Below are positions 6,114 to 11,846 of a stretch of DNA of 12,710 nt, piece after piece; the stretch's first letter is position 1, and each line of letters begins with the position of its first letter. Position numbers and translations under genes: made by a program. The notes below the pieces were generated by a model. That model saw nothing but the letters and a program-made list of their open reading frames with translations. It did no database searches and was not told the origin of the DNA. Origin of the DNA: Clostridia bacterium (GTDB lineage Bacteria > Bacillota > Clostridia > Christensenellales > UBA1242); NCBI GenBank assembly GCA_017618475.1, contig JAFZUF010000147.1:1-12710 (forward strand), read 5' to 3'.

Positions 6114-6161
6114 TTATTTCGCTGGTTTGCCGCAGCCTGGACATCCATCACAACATCCCAT
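6114..6161 (-). CDS. 15-residue cysteine-rich peptide (micropeptide or leader)
   Basis: The minus strand reads MGCCDGCPGCGKPAK and a TAA stop, with four cysteines in 15 residues arranged C-C-x3-C-x2-C. A full AGGAGG (6176-6171) lies 9 bases upstream of the ATG, the best ribosome binding site on this strand. A promoter TTGCAT-17-TAATAT sits just before it. Such a cysteine cluster could bind a metal or react with thiols, or the peptide could only be a leader that loads ribosomes for the gene 10 bases downstream. An overlapping ATG at 6169 would give a 19-residue peptide without cysteine, but it lies one base from the AGGAGG, which is too close. Confidence 0.55.
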   Translation of the reverse strand: MGCCDGCPGCGKPAK

Positions 6162-6186
6162 TGATACATACCTCCTGTATATATAT

Positions 6187-6215
6187 ATATTAACAGTTAT
6201 CAAAAATAGATGCAA
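6187..6215 (-). promoter_or_regulatory. Promoter of the cysteine-rich peptide and membrane protein
   Basis: Minus strand TTGCAT (6215-6210), 17-base spacer, TAATAT (6192-6187) within a run of alternating TA. The predicted start in that run gives a leader of about 20 bases that contains the AGGAGG. It is divergent from the promoter of the pseudouridine synthase gene. Confidence 0.55.
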
Positions 6216-6219
6216 ATTG

Positions 6220-6248
6220 TTTACTTACTTTTTTTTGCCATGTATAAT
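6220..6248 (+). promoter_or_regulatory. Promoter of the RluA-like gene, leaderless or nearly so
   Basis: TTTACT (6220-6225), 17-base spacer, perfect TATAAT (6243-6248). Eight bases separate the -10 box from the ATG at 6257, and no Shine-Dalgarno fits between them. Confidence 0.65.
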
Positions 6249-6256
6249 TAAAGTAT

Positions 6257-6922
6257 ATGGAAACACCCGCTGTGATTTTTGAAGACAATCATTTATTGGT
6301 GGTAATTAAACCACAAAATGTTCCGACCGTGGCCGACAGTTCGCACGATCAAAGTTTACAAGAAGCCTTAAAGGAATATACAGGCGGTTTTGTGGGTATT
6401 GTACATCGTTTGGATCGTGTGACTGGTGGAGTGATGGTTTTTGCTAAGACCAGCAAAGCGGCGGCACGTTTAAGTGAGCAAATTAAGGATGGTATTTTTC
6501 ATAAGACCTATTATGCGGTTGTAAAAGGCGTACCAAAACAACGCACTGCAACTTTGGTTAATTGGTTAGCAAAAGACGAAATCCATAATACGGTAGCGGT
6601 GGTGCCACAATCGACCACGGGAGCCAAGCGTGCCGAATTGACCTATCGAACTGTGGATACTGTGGCGGGGGATACTTTGGTGGCGGTGGAATTGGCAACT
6701 GGACGTTCGCACCAAATCCGTGTGCAAATGAAACACATTGGTAATCCCATTGTTGGTGATGCCCGTTATGGTGGTGCCCGCCCGGGTATTAAGGACATTG
6801 CATTATGGGCGTATCAATTAGAGTTTGAACATCCGACTTCGCATGACCGGATGAAGTTTATTGTGAACCCACCCGAAGATGGGGCATGGGCAAAATTCGA
6901 TTTCAGGAGAAAACATCAGTGA
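6257..6922 (+). CDS. RluA-family RNA pseudouridine synthase
   Basis: A 221-residue protein that converts uridine to pseudouridine in rRNA or tRNA. Seen: the catalytic motif HRLDRVTGG at residues 50-58 with the nucleophile Asp53, the opening VIFEDNHLLVVIKPQNVPT, and the late GRSHQIRVQMKHIGNPIVGD with ARYGG. The N-terminal S4 RNA-binding domain of RluC and RluD is absent, so this is the short form, closer in size to RluA or TruC. Which uridine it modifies cannot be told. Its stop TGA overlaps the GTG start of the next gene (GTGA, 6919-6922), a sign of translational coupling. It heads the unit from its own promoter. Confidence 0.92.
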   Translation: METPAVIFEDNHLLVVIKPQNVPTVADSSHDQSLQEALKEYTGGFVGIVHRLDRVTGGVMVFAKTSKAAARLSEQIKDGIFHKTYYAVVKGVPKQRTATLVNWLAKDEIHNTVAVVPQSTTGAKRAELTYRTVDTVAGDTLVAVELATGRSHQIRVQMKHIGNPIVGDARYGGARPGIKDIALWAYQLEFEHPTSHDRMKFIVNPPEDGAWAKFDFRRKHQ

Positions 6923-7614
6923 AAATTTTCGCACTATCGGATTTCCACTTATCGTTCGGCGTCAACAAACCCATGAACATTTTTGGTGAGCATTGGGACA
7001 ATTACGAAAATGAAATTAAAAAGAATTGGAACGCGTTGGTTGGTCCCGATGACATTGGCATAATTGCGGGCGATATTTCTTGGGCAATGCGCATGGAAGA
7101 AACCAAAGCCGATTTCGATTTTATCCGCCAATTAAATGGTACGAAAATTATTATCCGTGGCAATCACGATTATTGGTGGAAAAGTGTATCCAAGATTCGT
7201 GAGTTTGTGGGACCGACTATTAAGGTGTTACAAAATGACAGTGTGACCATTGGTGACGTGATTTTTGTGGGAACACGCGGTTGGCAAACGCCGGAACGCA
7301 ATCGGGTGCAAAGCGAAGAAGACAAGAAAATTTACGACCGCGAAGTGTTGCGTTTTGAAATGTCGTTGCAAAGTGCGGGCGACAAGGGCGACAAAAAGTT
7401 GGTGGCGATTTTACACTATCCACCGTTTAACTGTCTGCGTGACGATTCGCCGTTCACTAAACTGTGCGAAAAGTACCACGTGGACGCGGTGATTTATGGC
7501 CATTTGCATGGTAAAGGTGGACGCGGCGATTTAGTTTATACCAAGAATGGTATCAAATATTATTTAACCAGTACCGATTTATTACGTCATAACCCACTGG
7601 AAATTCCACTTTAA
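6919..7614 (+). CDS. Calcineurin-like metallophosphoesterase
   Basis: A 231-residue phosphoesterase. Metal-binding motifs are in the usual order: SDFHLS (Asp8, His10), GDISWAMRMEE (Asp52), RGNHDYWW (Asn82, His83), LHYPPF (His166) and YGHLHG (His195, His197). The SWAMRMEE and NHDYWW variants are those of a group of predicted phosphohydrolases common in Clostridia; the substrate is not known. The GTG at 6919 is chosen over an upstream ATG at 6886 because VKIFALSDFHLS is the normal family N-terminus and CAGGAG lies 9 bases before it. It overlaps the stop of the pseudouridine synthase by 4 bases. The following gene begins 50 bases after the stop, across a T-rich stretch without a clear hairpin. 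Confidence 0.9.
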   Translation: MKIFALSDFHLSFGVNKPMNIFGEHWDNYENEIKKNWNALVGPDDIGIIAGDISWAMRMEETKADFDFIRQLNGTKIIIRGNHDYWWKSVSKIREFVGPTIKVLQNDSVTIGDVIFVGTRGWQTPERNRVQSEEDKKIYDREVLRFEMSLQSAGDKGDKKLVAILHYPPFNCLRDDSPFTKLCEKYHVDAVIYGHLHGKGGRGDLVYTKNGIKYYLTSTDLLRHNPLEIPL

Positions 7615-7664
7615 TTGGATCATCAGTTAATCACGTTTTTTTTCCAGTGTGCATAAAAATTGGT

Positions 7665-8468
7665 ATGTTACTGGAATTTACTAAAATGCAAGGGGTGGGT
7701 AACGACTATATCTATGTTGATGCAAGGACGCGAATGGTACCCAACCCTGGGAAATTAGCCAAACAATTAAGCGACCGCCATTTTGGAATTGGTGCCGATG
7801 GGTTGGTGTTAATGTTGCCCGGCACCGCGGGGGCGGATATTACGATGGTGATGTATAACGCCGACGGCAGCGAGGGTTTAATGTGCGGTAACGCGGTGCG
7901 CTGTGTGGCGCAATGGTTAATTGAACAGCAAGTTGTGTCCGGCAATGTAGTGCGGATTGCAACGAAAAGCGGCATTAAGACGGTGCGCCGTTTACGTGAT
8001 CATTATTTCAGTGTCGACATGGGTGTCGCGACGGTGGAGAATGTGCAGTTGGCGGGCATGCACGATTTAGCGGCGGTGAATGTTGGTAATCCGCACGTGG
8101 TGTGGTTCCCGAAGTTTGAAATTGCCAATTACGACATTCGACGTTTGGGGCAACGTTTGGAACACAGCAAATTATTTCCCAATGGTACCAATGTGGAATT
8201 TGTCCGCGTGGTGGGTGATAACCAATTACAAATGCGCGTGTGGGAACGTGGTAGTGGGGAAACTTTAGGTTGTGGCACGGGGGCTTGTGCGGCGGCGGTG
8301 GCGAGTGTATCGCGTGGTTTTTGTAACCGGGAAAAGTTAATTCGGGTTAATTTGCCCGGCGGTGAGTTGGTGGTGGATTGTGCGGGTGAACACATTCATT
8401 TATTGGGTCCCGCAAAAATCGTGTTTCATGGTGTCATTGAAATTGATGGAGTTGGAAATGAAAATTAA
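7665..8468 (+). CDS. dapF: Diaminopimelate epimerase
   Basis: Converts LL-diaminopimelate to the meso form used in peptidoglycan and lysine synthesis. The 267-residue protein has both catalytic cysteines: Cys74 in MYNADGSEGLMCGNAVR and Cys203 in GSGETLGCGTGACAAA. Also typical are FTKMQGVGNDYIYVD, GIGADGLVL, VNVGNPHVV and NGTNVEFV. The ATG at 7665 is preferred over a GTG at 7647, because family members begin a few residues before FTKM. A CATAAA lies 7 bases upstream, but its -35 is weak, so transcription may come from the upstream genes. It overlaps dapL by 11 bases, which couples the two last steps to meso-DAP. Confidence 0.96.
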   Translation: MLLEFTKMQGVGNDYIYVDARTRMVPNPGKLAKQLSDRHFGIGADGLVLMLPGTAGADITMVMYNADGSEGLMCGNAVRCVAQWLIEQQVVSGNVVRIATKSGIKTVRRLRDHYFSVDMGVATVENVQLAGMHDLAAVNVGNPHVVWFPKFEIANYDIRRLGQRLEHSKLFPNGTNVEFVRVVGDNQLQMRVWERGSGETLGCGTGACAAAVASVSRGFCNREKLIRVNLPGGELVVDCAGEHIHLLGPAKIVFHGVIEIDGVGNEN

Positions 8469-9654
8469 TCGTAATTATTTAAACTTGACGGAAAATTATT
8501 TATTCAGCACGGTAGCGGCAAAAACACGGACATTTCAAGCCGAACATCCCGATAAGACCTTAATCAAATTAAGTATTGGTGACGTGTCGCGTCCGTTACC
8601 GGCGGTGGTAGTGCAAGCTATGAAGCGGGCTTGTAAGGAAATGGGACAAACCAAAACATTCCGTGGCTATGGACCCGAACTGGGTTACCCATGGTTGCGT
8701 AATGCGATTGTTGACTTTTACCACACTCAAATGCAGGTGGAACTTGAAACAGATGAAATCGTTGTCAGCGATGGTGCCAAAAGTGATTTAAGTAATTTGT
8801 TAGATATCTTTGACCCAACCGCGAATGTCGTCATGTGTGATCCGGTTTATCCCGTATATTGGGATACCAATTTAATGTTGGGACGTACGCCACAATTATT
8901 GCCGGCGACCGCCGAAAACAATTTTTTACCCATGCCGGACACCAGTATTGTTGCCGATATCATTTATCTGTGCAATCCAGCCAATCCGACCGGGGTGTGT
9001 TACGACCGTGCGCAATTAAAACGGTGGGTCGATTTTGCGCGCGAACACCAAGCCGTAATTTTATACGATGCGGCTTATACTTGTTTTATTAATGACCCGG
9101 ATTTACCGCGCAGTATTTATGAAATTGATGGTGCGCGTGAATGTGCGATTGAAATTTGTTCTTTTTCCAAAATGGCGGGTTTTACCGGTGTGCGTTGTGG
9201 GTATACCGTGGTGCCGAAAGCTTTAAAGACGATGGATGGCGTAAGTTTGAACCAATTATGGCGCCGTCGACAAACGACCAAATTTAACGGCGTTAGTTAC
9301 ATTGTGCAACGCGGGGCGGAAGCGGTGTTTACGCCGGCGGGCAGGCAAGCGGTAAAACAAAACATTGATTATTATCGTCGTAACGTGCGCTTAATTTGTC
9401 AAACATTAGAACGGTTGCAATGGCCGTACGTGGGGGGCATGCATTCGCCATATGTTTGGGTGCGCTGTCCGGCGGAATATGATGCGTGGCAATTCTTTGA
9501 CAAATTGTTGGTGCAAGCCGGCATTGTTTGTACTCCGGGTGTTGGGTTCGGCAGTGCGGGAAAAAACTATATTCGCTTAACCGGTTTTAATTCTTACACC
9601 AATACTCGTCGTGCCTGTCGGCGTCTGTTAGATTTATCTAAAGATAAAATTTAA
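8458..9654 (+). CDS. dapL: LL-diaminopimelate aminotransferase
   Basis: A fold-type I PLP enzyme of 398 residues that makes LL-DAP directly from tetrahydrodipicolinate and glutamate. It bypasses the succinylated or acetylated intermediates. Seen: the DapL-type start MKINRNYLNLTENYLFS, SIGDVSRPLP (39-48), YGPELGYPWLR, NPANPTG (173-179), YDAAY with Asp204 for the PLP ring nitrogen, and SFSKMAGFTGVRCGYTVVPK with the Schiff-base Lys238. Arg373 in YIRLTGF would bind the carboxylate. Start: the ATG at 8458 has GGAG close upstream and gives the family N-terminus; a frame-compatible start at 8362 would add 32 residues overlapping dapF. Directly behind dapF, it completes a two-step route to meso-DAP. 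Confidence 0.96.
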   Translation: MKINRNYLNLTENYLFSTVAAKTRTFQAEHPDKTLIKLSIGDVSRPLPAVVVQAMKRACKEMGQTKTFRGYGPELGYPWLRNAIVDFYHTQMQVELETDEIVVSDGAKSDLSNLLDIFDPTANVVMCDPVYPVYWDTNLMLGRTPQLLPATAENNFLPMPDTSIVADIIYLCNPANPTGVCYDRAQLKRWVDFAREHQAVILYDAAYTCFINDPDLPRSIYEIDGARECAIEICSFSKMAGFTGVRCGYTVVPKALKTMDGVSLNQLWRRRQTTKFNGVSYIVQRGAEAVFTPAGRQAVKQNIDYYRRNVRLICQTLERLQWPYVGGMHSPYVWVRCPAEYDAWQFFDKLLVQAGIVCTPGVGFGSAGKNYIRLTGFNSYTNTRRACRRLLDLSKDKI

Positions 9655-9656
9655 AA

Positions 9657-9824
9657 TTAGCGCAAGTGCCAAAGTTCTTCTTCTTGTTTTGGCGTAGGTA
9701 ATAAGTTACCACCATTGATAGTAATTATCTCATTTAACTGTTTAACTTTCTCTTGATTACGATTCGGTTTATAAGAATTTTTATCAAAATAATTTGCTTG
9801 TTTTTTTAATTTTTCGTTTGACAT
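9657..9824 (-). CDS. Small hypothetical protein, 55 residues
   Basis: Starts MSNEKLKKQANYFDKNSY, continues through a Lys/Asn-rich helix-prone middle, and ends TPKQEEELWHLR. There is no membrane segment or signal. A perfect AGGAGG (9838-9833) lies 8 bases before the ATG, which makes translation very likely despite the size. It is convergent with dapL, only two bases from its stop, with no terminator between. The protein is polar and charged and would be cytosolic; I recognise no family. No convincing promoter was fixed in the AT-rich 9840-9930 region upstream of it. Confidence 0.7.
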   Translation of the reverse strand: MSNEKLKKQANYFDKNSYKPNRNQEKVKQLNEIITINGGNLLPTPKQEEELWHLR

Positions 9825-9935
9825 AGGGAATTCCTCCTGAAATTTTAATGTTCATAGCGTATTACAAATATTTTATTTACGCAACTTAAAACAGTTATTT
9901 GCTGTTGAATGTATTATTAAGTACGGATAAATTTA

Positions 9936-9965
9936 TGGTCAAAATGGCAGTGGGTGTGCTAAACT
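9936..9965 (+). promoter_or_regulatory. Likely promoter of tRNA-Arg
   Basis: TGGTCA (9936-9941), 18-base spacer, extended -10 TGC-TAAACT (TG at 9957-9958, hexamer 9960-9965). Initiation would fall about at the first base of the tRNA. Each hexamer matches consensus at four of six positions. Confidence 0.4.
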
Positions 9966-9972
9966 ATAGCAC

Positions 9973-10047
9973 GTCCCTGTAGTTTAATGGATAGAACAGA
10001 CCCCTCCTAAGGGTCAGATGAGGGTTCGATTCCCGCCGGGGACACCA
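9973..10047 (+). tRNA. tRNA-Arg, anticodon CCT
   Basis: Seven-pair acceptor stem GTCCCTG/CGGGGAC, D-arm GTTT...GAAC, anticodon stem GACCC/GGGTC with loop CTCCTAA, T-loop TTCGATT and encoded CCA. The anticodon CCT (10006-10008) reads AGG. The T-stem has one A-G mismatch (position 50-64). AGG is a rare codon in the neighbouring genes. Confidence 0.95.
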
Positions 10048-10089
10048 GTATAATGAATAAGGAATTATAAATCATGGCATGCTAAGTTT

Positions 10090-10812
10090 ATGCGAAATTT
10101 GTTAATGGCGGGGGTGTGCTTGATTGCGGCAGTGACCAATGTGTTTGCCGGTAATGGGGGCGACATTGTCAGTTGGGGACTTGTGCATCGGGGTAATGAA
10201 ACCACGCCCGAAGTGGGCGCGTTGGCGCAACAATTACTTAAAAAATATGACGGCATGTATGTGGGGGATACGACGCAAAAGCAAGTTTATTTGACGTTTG
10301 ATTTAGGTTACGAAGCGGGATACACAGCGGACGTATTGGATTTATTAAAAGAGTATCAAATTAAAGGGTTATTCTTTTTGTGCGGTAATTATTTAAAAGA
10401 AACCGATTTAATTGCGCGCATGCAAAACGAAGGTCACCAAATTGGTAATCATACAAACAAGCATCGTAACTTGCCAACTTTAAGTGAAGATGAAATTCGT
10501 CAGGATATTACGGATTTAAAATTGCCGGTAACCGCGAAATTTTTCCGTCCGCCGGAAGGACGCTTTGATGACAAAACATTACGGATTGCCCAAGAGCAAG
10601 GTTTACGCGCGGTGTTATGGAGTTTAGCAATTCAAGATTGGCAACGTGAACCTAAGTTGGACGTAGCGGCGTGCACGGATAAAATTTTGGAACGGGTACA
10701 CCCCGGGGCAATTATGTTGTTTCACATTACCAATCCCGGAACACCCGAAATGTTGCGTGCGTTGATTCCGGCGTTGCAAACAAAAGGGTATACGTTTGGG
10801 GAACTGCAATAA
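10090..10812 (+). CDS. pdaA: PdaA-like polysaccharide deacetylase (peptidoglycan)
   Basis: A 240-residue secreted or membrane-tethered enzyme of the NodB fold (CE4 family). A signal peptide is visible (MRNLLMAGVCLIAAVTNVFA, then GNGG). The LVHRGN and KKYDGMYVGDTTQK segments, then LTFDLGYEAGYT (Asp71), are typical of PdaA rather than chitin deacetylases. The metal motif HTNKH gives His121 and His125, and RPPEGRFD (153-160) is motif 3. LFHITNP (210-216) fills the last motif. PdaA enzymes remove the acetyl group from N-acetylmuramic acid to let muramic delta-lactam form in spore cortex. A general peptidoglycan-modifying role is equally possible here. No Shine-Dalgarno is seen before the ATG. It starts 42 bases after tRNA-Arg and may be transcribed with it. 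Confidence 0.87.
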   Translation: MRNLLMAGVCLIAAVTNVFAGNGGDIVSWGLVHRGNETTPEVGALAQQLLKKYDGMYVGDTTQKQVYLTFDLGYEAGYTADVLDLLKEYQIKGLFFLCGNYLKETDLIARMQNEGHQIGNHTNKHRNLPTLSEDEIRQDITDLKLPVTAKFFRPPEGRFDDKTLRIAQEQGLRAVLWSLAIQDWQREPKLDVAACTDKILERVHPGAIMLFHITNPGTPEMLRALIPALQTKGYTFGELQ

Positions 10813-10823
10813 TGAAGCATTAA

Positions 10824-11366
10824 TTAAATATAGACCGGGGCATCAAGTTTCATATTGGAAGTGAATTTAATTTCGGCATAAGCTAAACGGCGCAAGATGA
10901 TACTGCGACGACGAATGCTGTGGCGTTCAAGCAAACTAACTTCGACGGCACCCCAACCAAATACCCAAGTTAATAAGTCAGCAATTTCGGTTAAAAAGAA
11001 ATTACCAACATAGGTTTCGGCTAAGAAATAGCCGACCAATGCAACTATAGCGATTGAAAACAAAACTAAGGCAAAACGTAGGTTGTCGCGCAGTTTACGT
11101 TTTTCGGCATCGTAACGATTGTGAAAATGGTGGTGGATACAACGCGTAACTTCGGCTAAGCGCAAGTTTGGATTGTCAGTATGGATATTAATTGTATAAT
11201 TTTCTTTTATTGGTAACGGAAATTCGTGTTCAGCTTTCTCTTGTAAGTAATTACCTAATTCATAATTTAAATTGTCCTCATTGTAAGTATAATTTGAAAA
11301 AATTTGACTTTCATCTTTTACCTGAATATGTAAAACAAAATTATTTGACGGTAAATTATTTTTCAT
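10824..11366 (-). CDS. Membrane protein of unknown function
   Basis: 180 residues from the ATG at 11366. The N-terminal 95 residues are soluble and predicted to contain strands (NFVLHIQVKDESQIF, YTINIHTDNPNLRL). A basic, histidine-rich linker, CIHHHFHNRYDAEKRKLRDN, follows. Two membrane helices lie at about residues 98-118 (FALVLFSIAIVALVGYFLAE) and 122-145 (GNFFLTEIADLLTWVFGWGA). The tail has an arginine cluster (RHSIRRRSIILRR). No family recognised. A TTG at 11384 would add six residues, but the promoter with TATCAT 5 bases before the ATG points to 11366. It is convergent with the deacetylase gene, 11 bases apart, with no terminator visible. Confidence 0.75.
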   Translation of the reverse strand: MKNNLPSNNFVLHIQVKDESQIFSNYTYNEDNLNYELGNYLQEKAEHEFPLPIKENYTINIHTDNPNLRLAEVTRCIHHHFHNRYDAEKRKLRDNLRFALVLFSIAIVALVGYFLAETYVGNFFLTEIADLLTWVFGWGAVEVSLLERHSIRRRSIILRRLAYAEIKFTSNMKLDAPVYI

Positions 11367-11371
11367 AGGCC

Positions 11372-11401
11372 ATGATAACACCAATTACAATGATTGGTCA
11401 A
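11372..11401 (-). promoter_or_regulatory. Promoter of the minus-strand membrane protein, predicted leaderless
   Basis: Minus strand TTGACC (11401-11396), 18-base spacer, TATCAT (11377-11372), five bases (GGCCT), then ATG at 11366. It is divergent from the tRNA promoter; the two -35 boxes are only five bases apart. Confidence 0.6.
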
Positions 11402-11406
11402 ATATC

Positions 11407-11435
11407 TTGACGTGGTATTGTAAATAGGTTACAAT
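11407..11435 (+). promoter_or_regulatory. Promoter of the tRNA-Val and tRNA-Ala unit
   Basis: TTGACG (11407-11412), 17-base spacer, TACAAT (11430-11435). The predicted start near 11442 leaves a 4-5 base 5' leader before tRNA-Val. Confidence 0.8.
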
Positions 11436-11446
11436 ATAGCCAACGT

Positions 11447-11522
11447 GGAAGTTTAGCTCAGTTGGGAGAGCAACTGCCCTACAAGCAGTAGGTCATAGGT
11501 TCGAGCCCTATAACTTCCACCA
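11447..11522 (+). tRNA. tRNA-Val, anticodon TAC
   Basis: Acceptor GGAAGTT/AACTTCC, D-arm GCTC...GAGC, anticodon stem ACTGC/GCAGT, T-arm ATAGG-TTCGAGC-CCTAT and encoded CCA. The loop reads CCTACAA, giving anticodon TAC. Position 33 is C, where U is nearly universal. Confidence 0.93.
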
Positions 11523-11529
11523 ATTTCGC

Positions 11530-11605
11530 GGGGATATGGCTCAGTTGGTAGAGCAATACGTTCGCAACGTATAGGTCGTGGGTTCGAATCCCGCTATCTC
11601 CACCA
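11530..11605 (+). tRNA. tRNA-Ala, anticodon CGC
   Basis: Acceptor GGGGATA/TATCTCC contains the G3-U70 wobble pair, the main identity element for alanyl-tRNA synthetase. The anticodon stem is ATACG/CGTAT with loop TTCGCAA (anticodon CGC, reading GCG). T-loop TTCGAAT, CCA encoded. It lies 7 bases after tRNA-Val, in the same transcript. GCG is a frequent alanine codon in the window. Confidence 0.96.
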
Positions 11606-11639
11606 AGTGGAAACATTTATTAATTTGTAAACATAAACT

Positions 11640-11680
11640 TACTTAATAGTTACTGACTTTTGAAACTAGCGGAATATCAA
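11640..11680 (+). repeat. Box repeat, copy 3 (behind tRNA-Ala)
   Basis: Begins ACTTAATAGTTACTGAC and continues TTTTGAAACTAGCGGAATA. It differs from copy 1 at only a few positions, about 37 of 41 matching by eye. It lies 34 bases after the tRNA-Ala CCA and touches a terminator-like hairpin. Confidence 0.85.
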
Positions 11681-11718
11681 AAAGTGCGTGCGCTTGTTTA
11701 CAAGCATGCACTTTTTTT
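11681..11718 (+). terminator. Terminator of the tRNA unit, nested in the hairpin repeat
   Basis: AAAGTGCGTGCGCTTG and CAAGCATGCACTTT form an imperfect stem around TTTA, followed by a run of seven T. It is placed to end the tRNA-Val and tRNA-Ala transcript. Its 5' arm can instead pair with 11762-11772, so two exclusive folds exist. Confidence 0.7.
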
Positions 11719-11787
11719 GTGCTTGGCTTTGGCGGAGCGAAGCGACGCCACTTGTATCAAGACAAGCGCACGTTTAAATGCCAAAAC
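11684..11787 (+). repeat. Long hairpin repeat, copy 2
   Basis: Outer arms CGTGCGCTTGT (11687-11697) and ACAAGCGCACG (11762-11772) pair perfectly. The inner TGGCG (11730-11734) and CGCCA (11746-11750) stem lies in a 28-base block identical to copy 1. Compared with copy 1 the outer stem changes T-A to C-G on both arms. Unlike copy 1 it contains an extra terminator-like segment (11698-11729). Confidence 0.8.
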
Positions 11788-11796
11788 ATAAAAAAT

Positions 11797-11825
11797 TTGA
11801 TACAAATTTGCTAAGAGTATATTAT
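11797..11825 (+). promoter_or_regulatory. Promoter of the serine hydrolase gene
   Basis: TTGATA (11797-11802), 17-base spacer, TATTAT (11820-11825); a perfect TATAAT at 11823-11828 overlaps with a 20-base spacer. The leader then carries AGGAG (11836-11840), so this cassette gene, unlike the one at 4491, has a ribosome binding site. Confidence 0.55.
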
Positions 11826-11846
11826 AATAAAAAATAGGAGTTTTTT

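Noticed and set aside
6886..6918. ATG start adding 11 residues to the metallophosphoesterase
   Set aside because: The GTG at 6919 has CAGGAG at proper spacing and starts exactly at the conserved KIFALSDFHLS.
7615..7645. Terminator between the metallophosphoesterase and dapF
   Set aside because: There is a run of eight T but no convincing GC-rich stem in front of it, so read-through into dapF remains likely.
7647..7664. GTG start adding six residues to DapF
   Set aside because: The added residues do not fit the DapF N-terminus; the ATG at 7665 does.
8362..8457. Upstream start for DapL giving 430 residues
   Set aside because: The extra 32 residues lie inside dapF in another frame and do not resemble DapL; the ATG at 8458 gives the family start and has GGAG before it.
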